Shown piece by piece: positions 55,166 through 63,716 of a DNA stretch of 64,000 nucleotides. The stretch covers positions 96,661 through 160,660 of the forward strand of contig JAADJD010000055.1 of NCBI GenBank assembly GCA_013150955.1. The letters are read 5' to 3'. How positions within the stretch are numbered: position 1 is the stretch's first letter; each line of letters starts with the position of its first letter. This stretch comes from Calditrichota bacterium (GTDB taxonomy: Bacteria; Calditrichota; Calditrichia; RBG-13-44-9; J042). The notes beneath the pieces are model-generated. The model was not told where the DNA came from, made no database searches, and saw only the letters and a program-made list of their open reading frames with translations. Made by a program: the position numbers and the translations under genes.

Positions 55166-55492
55166 TTTGCCTCTCCAGGATTAATTTGGGTATTTCAATT
55201 GTTCAGAGACCAACGATGGTTCTACATTATACAAGCCGGGAACATTTTGATTATGCGTCAAATCAAAAAACCCAAACTGGTTTAGATAACGTTTACGGCG
55301 TAACAAAAATGGGGTTCCCCATTTCAGGATGTGAGAATGACTTGCCATTAACAATCCGTATCCAATTGGAATCTATAATTTAATTCCAAAAACTGGCAAA
55401 ACGTAATCGAAAAGGAAATCGTTACCTCACCCCCGGTGGCATTTCCGGGCCTCAAAGCCTTTTACCTAAATCGACCGTTCCCACAAAAATTT

Positions 55493-55600
55493 AACCCGGA
55501 TTTTGCACAAGCCGCCGAATTCCACGAATTATCACGAATAGAAATAATCCAAATTATTTATTAGACCGCGAATGAACACAAATAAAAACAAATTCCTGGA
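55493..55600 (+). repeat. Partial hairpin repeat, copy G
   Basis: Left-end pieces of the family (AACCCGGATTTTGCACAAGC; TTATTAGACCGCGAATGAAC) without centre or right end, probably two overlapping decayed copies. Confidence 0.5.
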
Positions 55601-55657
55601 AGCCGACATTTTACTAAGCAAAACTTACCGATACCTGAACAAATCATTTTGCTTGTA

Positions 55658-55830
55658 ACGGTTGATTTGAACCCAAATGATGCTTTAAACCGTGAATCAC
55701 GCGAATGAATCCGAAAAATATTAACAAAATCGTTAATATCTCCCGGAACACATTTTCATCCAGATACAATCCAATGTATTTTATTTGTTTTATTTGTGTT
55801 AATTCGTGTAATTCGTAGGCTAATACATAA
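55658..55830 (-). repeat. Interspersed hairpin repeat, copy H
   Basis: Reverse-oriented full copy: AAATGATGCTTTAAACCGTG, centre CGGAACACATTTTCATCCAG, then TTCGTAGGCTAATACATAAT. It lies in the 762-bp gap between the MurF-like and MqnA-like genes. Apart from these repeats (G, H, H') the gap has only a small ATGGGG-TT-CCCCAT palindrome near 55308. Confidence 0.85.
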
Positions 55831-55886
55831 TCTGGGTTTATTATTTGTGTTCGTGTCATTCGCGGTCGAATGCATCATCCGGGTTA
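55831..55886 (-). repeat. Extra half-copy of the hairpin repeat (H')
   Basis: Follows copy H directly and repeats only its right end (TTCGTGTCATTCGCGGTCGA, ATGCATCATCCGGGTT), as B' does after copy B. Confidence 0.7.
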
Positions 55887-55927
55887 GTGCTCATTCATGC
55901 AACCGGGAGGGAGGGCATTTCTCCGGG

Positions 55928-56722
55928 TTAGATGAACTGAAGCTCGGGAATGTAATCCAGCTTTTTGTAATAAAAGAGGTAGTGAAAATACTCCCGTAAT
56001 TGCTGCCAGATGGCCTCATCGGGTTCATATCGGTAAAATTGTTCCAGCAGGTCAGCGTAATAATCCCAGTCATTCAAATGATCCCGTGCATACCACCTGG
56101 CAATGCGAGGAATGTTACGCAATCCCAATTCGCGCGCGTTTTGCAGATCTTCCAGTAACCGGGTTTCCCGAAAATCTTTGCGAACTGCCACCACCGCATG
56201 CACGAAGGCAAACCCCATTTTTTCCGACCAGCTTTCAATCAGATCCAGTCGAATATCGCTTTGCAGATCCACCTCCAGCGCGGCATTCCCGGTGTAGCAG
56301 CAGGCTTCGTGGGTGGCCAGGGCATCGTCCACCGAAAGAGGCAGCTGCACCGCCTGCCAGGCCGGCTCAATCTCATAAATTTCATTCAACACCAGCTGGG
56401 CCAGCACATGGTAAGGATCCTCCGGCGGCTGAAACGCAATAGTCTTCAGTTCTCGCATGGCCGCACGGAAAAACAGCAGACATACGCGCCCTTCCTGTTC
56501 GCTGAATACCGTTACATCCCTGACCAGGCGAAGTTCCGATGAATAGCGCGCATATTCCAGCGGCGAAATCAGCGCAATGTCCAGTTCCCCCTGAATCAAC
56601 TGCTGACAATTCCGCAGTAAATCGCCACGCACCACCCGAAACGGATGCTTGTAGTTAGGATCCTCCAGCAGGAAGGTCAGCGGCTGACAGATCAAATCAT
56701 TTGTAATCCCCAACCGGTTCAT
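55928..56722 (-). CDS. MqnA/MqnD-like protein (futalosine-pathway or substrate-binding)
   Basis: 264 residues, periplasmic-binding-protein-like fold without a signal peptide. GELDIALISPLEYARYSSELRLVRDVTVFSEQEGRVCLLFF is the MqnA pattern, followed by CCYTGNAALEV and a C-terminal helical part. MqnA (chorismate dehydratase) starts futalosine-route menaquinone synthesis, but this copy is diverged and overlaps the histidine kinase gene by 26 bp, so it might instead be a ligand-binding partner of the kinase. No other mqn genes are in the window. Confidence 0.68.
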   Translation of the reverse strand: MNRLGITNDLICQPLTFLLEDPNYKHPFRVVRGDLLRNCQQLIQGELDIALISPLEYARYSSELRLVRDVTVFSEQEGRVCLLFFRAAMRELKTIAFQPPEDPYHVLAQLVLNEIYEIEPAWQAVQLPLSVDDALATHEACCYTGNAALEVDLQSDIRLDLIESWSEKMGFAFVHAVVAVRKDFRETRLLEDLQNARELGLRNIPRIARWYARDHLNDWDYYADLLEQFYRYEPDEAIWQQLREYFHYLFYYKKLDYIPELQFI

Positions 56723-58799
56723 TCTGACGATGGCTCCATCGGCTTTCTCTGGATTCGTTTGGATTAAACGCGGGTAAAAACAGGTAACAATCGGTGCCCT
56801 TGTTCAATTCGCTTTCAAAATAAATAATCCCATCATTTTCCTTGACAATCTGATACACAATGGACAGTCCCAGACCCGTTCCAAATGTCTTGGTGGTAAA
56901 GAAGGGATTGAAAATTTGTTTCAAATTTTCTGGGGAAATGCCACACCCGTTATCCCGGATCAACACCAGCACGTAAGGTTGTTCAGTGATTCGGGAATGG
57001 AACGGCTTCCGGGAAAATCGTTCGGCAACCTTTTCCCCCGGCAAAATGCTAATCTGAATTTCCCCGTCCTTTTCAATCGCCTCGATGCTGTTTAAAATCA
57101 GGTTCATAAACACCTGCTGAATCTGGGAGCTATCCACGTAAATCTCCGGTAAATCCGGGTAGAGCGATTCGGTAACCCGGATGTTGTGCTCCCGAAATTT
57201 TTGCTTCAACAGACCAATCACATCCCGCAGAATGGTCTCGATCTGGCAAAACTGCCGATTGGGTTTCTGCGGCTTGGCGTAGGAGAAAAGCGAACGCAGC
57301 ATCTCATCCAGTCGGTTCACCTGGCGAATAATCCGACGCACGTACTCGTTTTTGGGATCGTCCGGACTCAGCTCCTCCTCAAAGGTCTGGGCAATGGCCT
57401 TGATCCCGGCCAGTGGATTCCGGATTTCATGGGCAATGCCCGAAGCCATCACCCCCAGAGAGGCCAGCCGTTCCATTCGCCGCATCTCCTCCTGAAGTTC
57501 CTTGCTATAGGTGATGTCCTTCAGAGAAATGATGTAGCCCGCGGTACCGCCCTCTTCATCCTTATATTCGTGCACGGTAAATCCCACCAGCAACCGCTCC
57601 CCGTGTTGATTGGTCAACACCAGCTCCGGACGTTCAAAGGTGGTTGATGAAGGATGCCGGGAATTTAATATGGTGCGAATATTCTGATCGCTCATCACAT
57701 CGGACAATCGCTTGTAGGTGACCACTTCCGGAGAAATGCCCAGCAGGTCGGACGCCATTTTGTTCAAATACAGAATGCGCAATTCCTCGCTAATGACCAG
57801 GATGCCAAAATTCAGCTGGTTAATGATGCGATCCAGAAACTGGTAGGAAAATTTCCACACCCGATTGTCCAGGCTCTCGCGTACCTGGGACTTCAACCCC
57901 TCCAGATAAAAGGCGTACTCAAAAAGTTTTCCAAAGAATTGAATCACCCGGTAATCGGCCTCCGAAAAAGGCTGCTCATCAGTGCGCAGGGTTAAGAGGA
58001 GTCCGCGGGTTTCGTTCTGGGACACGATGGGATAAATAATAAACGACCGCACATTGACATTCAGAATGGAACGCAGGTATAGCAGCAGGTTGTTTTCCAC
58101 CGTTACGCGATTCAGAATGGTGGGTTCTTTTAACCGAACCGCTTTTACCACGGTAGGCAGGTCATCAATGCGCAGCGTCCAGGGTTCGGTGATTACCGAT
58201 TCGGGATCCGCTGCCTGAAGAAACAATTCGTCCTCGGTAAGCCATTGAAAAAAAAACAGGTACCGCGAATGCAGAATCTGCCGCATGGCTTTAATCCATT
58301 GCTGCACCACATGGGAAAAATTGAACTGCAGGATATTCCCCGAAATCAGCTGAAAATTCTTTTGCAAAATGCGCAGCGTTTCGTTGATGTTCAATTCCCC
58401 GGATTCGCTGCGCACCCGATCTTTCAACCGTAAAAGATTGGTTATGCGTACCCGCAAATCCAGCGGCGTAAAGGGAACCACCACATAGTCGGTTGCCCCC
58501 AGATCCATCACCCGATGTCGCAACCGCACAGGACGATCCTTGACCAGTGCCAGAATGGGCAGGTCGGGATCGGGCAGCATTTGCCGCAGGGTATGAAGCA
58601 AAGAAAATTTCTTCTCGGTTAACCCGGTGGTATCCAGAATGATCAGATCGGCATCAAAAAAGCGAGGCGTCTCTTCATCTATCGATAGGTAGTGAATGAA
58701 ATCGTATTTACAATCCAGTCCTTTTAAACATTCATGAACAAATTGAACCAGCGATTCCTGTTTTCCGATGAGAATGATGTGGTTAGGCAACAGGAACAA
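56697..58799 (-). CDS. Hybrid-type sensor histidine kinase with receiver-like, GAF and PAS domains (NtrB-like)
   Basis: 700 residues, cytoplasmic, no membrane segment. In order: a receiver-like N-terminus (HIILIGKQESLVQFVHECL, LIILDTTG, VMDLGATDYVVVPFTPLDLRVRI), a GAF-like segment (about 150-300), PAS (INQLNFGILVISEELRILYLNKMASDLLG), HisKA with ASLGVMASGIAHEIRNPLAGIKAI, and HATPase with DNGCGISPENLKQIFNPFFTTKTFGTGLGLSIV. The DTTG replaces the usual phosphoacceptor surroundings, so the receiver may be degenerate. The start codon is TTG (58799) or a nearby CTG/TTG just after GAGGAG. Confidence 0.9.
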   Translation of the reverse strand: MFLLPNHIILIGKQESLVQFVHECLKGLDCKYDFIHYLSIDEETPRFFDADLIILDTTGLTEKKFSLLHTLRQMLPDPDLPILALVKDRPVRLRHRVMDLGATDYVVVPFTPLDLRVRITNLLRLKDRVRSESGELNINETLRILQKNFQLISGNILQFNFSHVVQQWIKAMRQILHSRYLFFFQWLTEDELFLQAADPESVITEPWTLRIDDLPTVVKAVRLKEPTILNRVTVENNLLLYLRSILNVNVRSFIIYPIVSQNETRGLLLTLRTDEQPFSEADYRVIQFFGKLFEYAFYLEGLKSQVRESLDNRVWKFSYQFLDRIINQLNFGILVISEELRILYLNKMASDLLGISPEVVTYKRLSDVMSDQNIRTILNSRHPSSTTFERPELVLTNQHGERLLVGFTVHEYKDEEGGTAGYIISLKDITYSKELQEEMRRMERLASLGVMASGIAHEIRNPLAGIKAIAQTFEEELSPDDPKNEYVRRIIRQVNRLDEMLRSLFSYAKPQKPNRQFCQIETILRDVIGLLKQKFREHNIRVTESLYPDLPEIYVDSSQIQQVFMNLILNSIEAIEKDGEIQISILPGEKVAERFSRKPFHSRITEQPYVLVLIRDNGCGISPENLKQIFNPFFTTKTFGTGLGLSIVYQIVKENDGIIYFESELNKGTDCYLFLPAFNPNESRESRWSHRQNEPVGDYK

Positions 58800-58807
58800 C
58801 TCCTCTG

Positions 58808-59488
58808 CTAACGAGAAAAAATCGATTTAAATTTTTCGTAATCCAGGATGATGATTTTTCCTTTTTCTTTTTTGAGATATCCCTGAAGCATCAGGGATTT
58901 AATGACTCGAGAAATGGTTTCGCGGCTGGTTCCGGCCATGTTGGCCAGATCCTGTTGCAGAGGCAATTCGCTGATTTCCACCTGGCCTTTCCGAAAGACT
59001 CCCGAATCTTCTGCAATGCGCAACAATGTGCTGGCGACCCGACCGGTTGCATCCTGCAGGGATAGCGATTTGATATGCTCGTCGCTTTTCCGAATCCGTT
59101 GGGCCAGTTCTTTCAGCAAATTTATGGCAATCTGCGGATAATCCTTTAACATCTGCAAAAAATCTTCCCGACGAATCACCATCAATTCGGAGTCCTCGAT
59201 GGCCGTCACATTGGCTGATCGCGTCTGCCCGTCTAACAAAGACATTTCCCCAAAGAAATCGCCATCGCTCAGAATGGACAGGATAACCTCCCGACCATCA
59301 TCACTGATGCGGGAAATCTTCACCCGTCCAGACAGAATGATAAACATGGTCGAACCCACTTCTTCCTCAATCAGGATTAGATTGTCCTTGTGGTATTTCT
59401 GTTTGGACGCCACCTGAGCAATTTTTTGCAAATCCTTTTCGCTCAATTCGGAGAACAGCGGTATGGTCTTTAATAATTCAACATCCAT
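58808..59488 (-). CDS. Crp/Fnr family transcriptional regulator
   Basis: 226 residues. Cyclic-nucleotide-binding-like beta roll (FSELSEKDLQKIAQVASKQKYHKDNLILIEEEVGSTMFIILSGRVKISR, GDFFGEMSLLDGQTRSANVTA) and C-terminal winged helix (LPLQQDLANMAGTSRETISRVIKSLMLQGYL). FGEMSLLDGQTRSA carries the residues that bind cAMP-type ligands; there are no Fnr-type cysteines at the N-terminus. Start ATG 59488 with AAGGGG upstream. Nine codons precede it in the ORF track. It precedes the histidine kinase gene by 8 bp. Confidence 0.92.
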   Translation of the reverse strand: MDVELLKTIPLFSELSEKDLQKIAQVASKQKYHKDNLILIEEEVGSTMFIILSGRVKISRISDDGREVILSILSDGDFFGEMSLLDGQTRSANVTAIEDSELMVIRREDFLQMLKDYPQIAINLLKELAQRIRKSDEHIKSLSLQDATGRVASTLLRIAEDSGVFRKGQVEISELPLQQDLANMAGTSRETISRVIKSLMLQGYLKKEKGKIIILDYEKFKSIFSR

Positions 59489-59501
59489 AGAGCTACCCCT
59501 T

Positions 59502-60095
59502 TTAATATTGGACAATATACCCTTTTAACGAAAACTCAGAACGCAATTGTTCCTTTAACCGCTCCGCATCCTCTCGCTTTCGAAATCCCCCGGCTACCAC
59601 CACGTATAATCGGCTGCCATTGCGAATTTTGTTAATGACCTTCACGTCCCGTATCCGGTCTTCCCACTTCCGTTTAAATTTTAACGCATTTTCGTAATGA
59701 AGAAAAGCCCCAATTTGCACACCGTATCGGGTCTTCTTTTGCTGTCCTGCCAGTAACATGCGCACAAACGCTTCGTCCATCTGAATCCGACGGGCGGTTT
59801 CGTAATATCCGCGGGCGTAATAGTACTGACCAATCCGCTGGCGAATGACTTCCTTTAATCCGGCATCGGTGGTCTCGAAATAGATTCCGGCCATGCGAGC
59901 AATTGCCGAATCGGCCGCATCCATGAATAATGCCTCAATAAACGCCCGCCAGTGAGGATCGGTGATGGCGCCACTCTCGTTTAGCCGCTTCAATTCATAA
60001 ATTTGATGGGAACGATACAACTGGAGCCAGGAATCGGATTGTTGAGAAAGACCCGAATAAACAAACAAAAACAGGATCAGGTGCCAGCGGCTCAC
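59502..60095 (-). CDS. SPOR-domain protein
   Basis: About 197 residues from GTG 60095, which overlaps the lapB-like stop (GTGA) and gives a short signal peptide (SRWHLILFLFVYSGLSQQ). The middle is helical and TPR-like (ARMAGIYFETTDAGLKEVIRQRIGQYYYARGYYETA). The C-terminal SPOR domain is RYGVQIGAFLHYENALKFKRKWEDRI and SRLYVVVAGGFRKREDAERLKEQLRSEF. SPOR domains bind denuded peptidoglycan at division sites. The track start (60173) and an ATG at 60137 lie inside the upstream gene. Confidence 0.85.
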   Translation of the reverse strand: MSRWHLILFLFVYSGLSQQSDSWLQLYRSHQIYELKRLNESGAITDPHWRAFIEALFMDAADSAIARMAGIYFETTDAGLKEVIRQRIGQYYYARGYYETARRIQMDEAFVRMLLAGQQKKTRYGVQIGAFLHYENALKFKRKWEDRIRDVKVINKIRNGSRLYVVVAGGFRKREDAERLKEQLRSEFSLKGYIVQY

Positions 60096-61243
60096 AGGTT
60101 GAAGGAGCCAATGCTTTTGCACTGTGGGCAAACCCATAACGGTTCTCGCGATTCGAAATGACAGACCTGACATTCAAACACCGGCGTGGTCAGATGAAAT
60201 TTTTTCTCAAAAAATTCCACGGCCTGGGTTGCCGCCTGCTTGTACTGTCCCCGGGAAAACAAAATGCGCACCCGATAGGCCTGAAGCAGATCCGGATCCA
60301 CCTCCGTATCCGACAACCGCTCCAGAATATCCAGCGCGGCATCAAAATCCCCCTTTTTAACATAAATCTCCGCCAGCGACAATCCGGCTTTGTAATTCCC
60401 GGAATTGACGTTCAACAGTTCCAGGTAAATCTTTTCTACCTCATTAAAAATCCCCTGCTCAAAACAGGCCTTTTCCAGATCGCCAAACACAATGTAGGCA
60501 CGGGAGGGTACCGTGTAACACAATTTCTTCCACTCTCGAATGGCATCCTCTAACCGATCCTCCTCCACATACGATTTTCCCAGGTAATAATAGGCCGCCG
60601 CACAATTGGGATCGACTTTCAGCGCCTCTTTAAATTTGACCCGGGCGTCTTTTCCCCTGTCCTGCTTCACCAGCTCTAATCCCTGAAACACATGATACAA
60701 CGCCATCCGGTGCTTCACTGCATCCGTTCCGGTGTCTAAATACTTTCGGGTCATCTCCAGTGCTTCGGCCCATTCGCCCTTGCGTTCCAGCAACCCCACC
60801 AGTTTCTGCACCACCCACTGGCTGTTCTTCTTATTCAATTGCAACAGCTTCCGCGCAACCTGGATGGCATGATCCACATCCTGTGCCGCCTCGTAATCCT
60901 GCAGCAAACTCTCGTAAACCTTCTGTTTCAATTCAGGGGTGAGATTCCCCCGAAAGGTGAGATCCTTGTGAATGCGAATGGCATGTTTGACCATGCCCTT
61001 CTTCCGCAGTACATCCCCCAGGCGCAGGTACGCCGGGACGTTTTCGCTATCCTCCCGAACGGCTTCCTTCAATTTTTGAATGGCCAGCGCCTCCTGCCCA
61101 TCCACCAGGCATTCCAGCGCTTCCAGGTACACATCCGATTTGGTTCGCCGTTGCTTAATACGAATGGAATACCAGACCACCAGACCAATGGCAGCCAGTA
61201 AAATCAAGAATAACCAGAACTCCAATGCCGGACTTTGGGTCAT
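60092..61243 (-). CDS. lapB: LapB/YciM-like TPR protein with rubredoxin-type zinc end
   Basis: 383 residues. N-terminal membrane helix (FWLFLILLAAIGLVVWYSI), about eight TPR units (ECLVDGQEALAIQKLKEAVREDSENVPAYLRLGDVLRKKGM; AAAYYYLGKSYVEEDRLEDAIREWKKL) and a C-terminal metal ribbon CQVCHFESREPLWVCPQCKSIGSF. This is exactly the LapB layout. LapB controls LPS synthesis by promoting FtsH-mediated turnover of LpxC. Directly follows the LapA gene, as in enterics. Confidence 0.92.
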   Translation of the reverse strand: MTQSPALEFWLFLILLAAIGLVVWYSIRIKQRRTKSDVYLEALECLVDGQEALAIQKLKEAVREDSENVPAYLRLGDVLRKKGMVKHAIRIHKDLTFRGNLTPELKQKVYESLLQDYEAAQDVDHAIQVARKLLQLNKKNSQWVVQKLVGLLERKGEWAEALEMTRKYLDTGTDAVKHRMALYHVFQGLELVKQDRGKDARVKFKEALKVDPNCAAAYYYLGKSYVEEDRLEDAIREWKKLCYTVPSRAYIVFGDLEKACFEQGIFNEVEKIYLELLNVNSGNYKAGLSLAEIYVKKGDFDAALDILERLSDTEVDPDLLQAYRVRILFSRGQYKQAATQAVEFFEKKFHLTTPVFECQVCHFESREPLWVCPQCKSIGSFNL

Positions 61244-61258
61244 TCACCATCTCCTCGC

Positions 61259-61591
61259 TTATTTCGCCACATCCGTTTCGGGACGAATATCCTCATCGGG
61301 AATTTCTTCGATGGATATATTGCGCAGGTTTTCCAGCTCTTTTAACAACTGACGATTTTTTCGCTTCAGTTCGCGCACTTCGCTGCTGGCCTGAATCACA
61401 TAAAACGCCATGAAAACCGCACCAAACATCGCTCCTACCGTTAAACTGACAATGATGACAATGTACAAATTGACCCCACTAAAATGATACGTGAACAAAT
61501 CAATATCCACGTATTGATCGGCATTCTGGGTGAGCACGAACAGCAAGAGGATGATCAGCAAGATCTTGGCCAGATTCAGAATGATTTTCAT
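61259..61591 (-). CDS. lapA: LapA (DUF1049) membrane protein
   Basis: 110 residues from ATG 61591 (GGAG upstream; 13 extra codons in the track). Two membrane helices (LAKILLIILLLFVLTQNADQYVDIDLF; NLYIVIIVSLTVGAMFGAVFMAFYVI), then a coiled coil (VRELKRKNRQLLKELENLRNI). This is the LapA lipopolysaccharide-assembly domain. It lies 15 bp upstream of lapB. Confidence 0.88.
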   Translation of the reverse strand: MKIILNLAKILLIILLLFVLTQNADQYVDIDLFTYHFSGVNLYIVIIVSLTVGAMFGAVFMAFYVIQASSEVRELKRKNRQLLKELENLRNISIEEIPDEDIRPETDVAK

Positions 61592-61811
61592 AGCCTCTCC
61601 ATCTTTTGAATTTGTTGAAAATATAGCCACTGCATATAAAAATCAAATGGTTTTTCCTTCGCCCCTTGGCAAACCGAGAAGCCAGACCTCCCTACCATCC
61701 AGCGGGAAACTCAAAGCATTAAAATATAATGAATTTTCCTTGGCTCCATTAAGAAAATTATTAAATTCTTTCACATCGGTACCAGGAAGGAATGGGAAAG
61801 GACATGTTGCA

Positions 61812-62375
61812 ATGATCGACATTCAACAACTGCAGCAACGCATTCGGCGATTTGTCCGGCGGATCCGCAACACCTGGCAAATTTACTTCTTCCTGACGGT
61901 GATTCTTTACGGAACCGCTGCTGTTCATTATTTTCGGGTGCGCCCCGGTTTAAAATCGACCGCAGCAGCCACCTTCACCCTGCTGGAAAACGTGGCCATC
62001 TTTCTGGCGTTTGCATTGCTGATGGGCATCTTCCTCATCAAACGGCAATTTTTCTCCCGGCGCTACCAGCGGCAATTGCTGGAACAGGCGATGAAATCCT
62101 CCGCAGACGACGAAATCGATGCCCTCAATCAACTGCTCCAGATCATCGAACCCCGTTTTACCTGGATATGGACACTGGCCTTTCTGGTCGTTGCCGACGG
62201 CGTGCTGTTCTACTGGCTAACCTTTAGCCCCCAGTACCTGCACATGCTTTTCATTGTGGGATTGTTCTCCCTGTTTATCAATTATCCCCGGGAGGAACTC
62301 TTCACCGAACTGCCCTGGCAGGTGGAGCAAATCAAAATGGACCTGGCACATCAAAAACAAGATCGCGGCACCTGA
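61812..62375 (+). CDS. Four-helix membrane protein of unknown function
   Basis: 187 residues from ATG 61812, with AAAGGA upstream; the ORF-track start 94 codons earlier runs through sequence opposite lapA. Hydrophobic helices: IYFFLTVILYGTAAVHYFRV, TLLENVAIFLAFALLMGIFLI, FTWIWTLAFLVVADGVLFYWLTF and LHMLFIVGLFSLFINYP. The basic N-terminus (QQRIRRFVRRIRN) would stay in the cytoplasm. No family recognised. It converges with the secreted lamin-tail gene. Confidence 0.72.
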   Translation: MIDIQQLQQRIRRFVRRIRNTWQIYFFLTVILYGTAAVHYFRVRPGLKSTAAATFTLLENVAIFLAFALLMGIFLIKRQFFSRRYQRQLLEQAMKSSADDEIDALNQLLQIIEPRFTWIWTLAFLVVADGVLFYWLTFSPQYLHMLFIVGLFSLFINYPREELFTELPWQVEQIKMDLAHQKQDRGT

Positions 62376-62423
62376 CGCATCAGGCACCACGATCCACTCC
62401 GTACCCGAAAAAAGCGGCTGTGC

Positions 62424-63716
62424 TTATTTCACCAGCATCATTTTAATGGCTTTCTGAAAATAGGCGGATTGAAATACCGCCACGTACAGGCCTGAAGGCA
62501 GTGGACGCCCGTTCGCATCATCTCCCCGCCATTGAATCCGGTAGCGTCCCGGTGCCACCGTTCCCGAAAAAAGTACCTTCACCGGCTGTCCCTGCAAATT
62601 AAACACCGTCAACCTCACATCCACGGCATCTTCCTGCAACGCCGGTACGTCAAATTGCAACGTGGTGGCGGGATTGAAGGGGTTGGGAAAGTTGGGGTGT
62701 AAGGCAAAGGTGGCCGGCGCATCCATCGAGATGGTCATCACCGCATTGCCCAGCGCATGGGGCGTGGCACTGATTGGCCCATGGGCGGTGCGGATACCAT
62801 TCACATCCACATCCACCAGGCGGTACCAGTACGTCCGACCGTTGACGACCAACGCATCCACATACTCATAAGTTGTGGGCGCACTGGAATTAAACTGCCC
62901 CTGTAAATCGGGATTACTCACATAGGAGCTGAGCAACTGGTAGGGACCCTCCTTCGAATCGGATCGCCAGACCTCAAATCCCAGATTGTTCATTTCGCTC
63001 TGGGTTTCCCACCTCAGGGTAACGCGGGCATCGCCGGCAATGGCCACAAAAGCGGTCAGCACCACCGGTAAAGCGGCATCTCCCAGAATGTTGCCGGGAG
63101 AGCCCGTATCCACCGCATCCCATACGCCAAACGGGGTGGAATCGTAGGCACCATCCACACCGGCCTGGGAAAGAGACCAGTTGGCTCCATCGTTGTTTGA
63201 GGTGGCATTCATCTGATCTTTGGGGATGCTTAAATAAATGGATGAGCGATTGTTATCGGCAGGCCAGGGCGAGGCGTCATCGTAATCCACGGAATCAATC
63301 AACACCCCGTTGTTATCCCGAAGATAGATGATCTCATTCCCCGCAGAGGGCGAATTGGCCAGATTGAACATCGTCTGCCCCAGGTCTTTCAGGGAAATGA
63401 TGGTAAAACCCGTTCCCCAGGCCCCCTCAAAATCGGCCTGCGAACTGCCACAAATCACCGCAATGCCATAGGGCGGTAGCGTCACATCTGGCAACACGTT
63501 TGGCCCGTCGGAATCCTCATCATCAATCGTCCAGCCATTTAAATTGATGGAACTGGAAGTGGTGTTCGCAATCTCAATAAACTGGGTCTCATTGGTCGTT
63601 TCCGTAGAGGCCGGGTTGTACATGATCTCCGTAATAATCACGCTTCCCACCTCCTGCCCCTGCACCGAAATGAGGAAAAGCATGCTCAGAAATACCGCTC
63701 TGGTAAAACTGGACAT
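62424..63716 (-). CDS. Lamin-tail domain protein with type IX-style C-terminal sorting domain
   Basis: 430 residues. Signal peptide (MSSFTRAVFLSMLFLISVQGQ), a lamin-tail domain (about 25-200: IITEIMYNPASTETTNETQFIEIANTTSSSINLNGWTIDDEDSDGPN), a fibronectin-like segment (VTLRWETQSEMNNLGFEVWRSDSKEGPYQLL) and a C-terminal FlgD-like/T9SS type-A module (FALHPNFPNPFNPATTLQFDVP, GRYRIQWRGDDANGRPLPSGLYVAVFQ). It is probably exported to the cell surface. ATG 63716 has AGGAGG eight bases upstream. The lamin-tail domain with acidic DEDSDG loops may bind calcium. Confidence 0.9.
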   Translation of the reverse strand: MSSFTRAVFLSMLFLISVQGQEVGSVIITEIMYNPASTETTNETQFIEIANTTSSSINLNGWTIDDEDSDGPNVLPDVTLPPYGIAVICGSSQADFEGAWGTGFTIISLKDLGQTMFNLANSPSAGNEIIYLRDNNGVLIDSVDYDDASPWPADNNRSSIYLSIPKDQMNATSNNDGANWSLSQAGVDGAYDSTPFGVWDAVDTGSPGNILGDAALPVVLTAFVAIAGDARVTLRWETQSEMNNLGFEVWRSDSKEGPYQLLSSYVSNPDLQGQFNSSAPTTYEYVDALVVNGRTYWYRLVDVDVNGIRTAHGPISATPHALGNAVMTISMDAPATFALHPNFPNPFNPATTLQFDVPALQEDAVDVRLTVFNLQGQPVKVLFSGTVAPGRYRIQWRGDDANGRPLPSGLYVAVFQSAYFQKAIKMMLVK

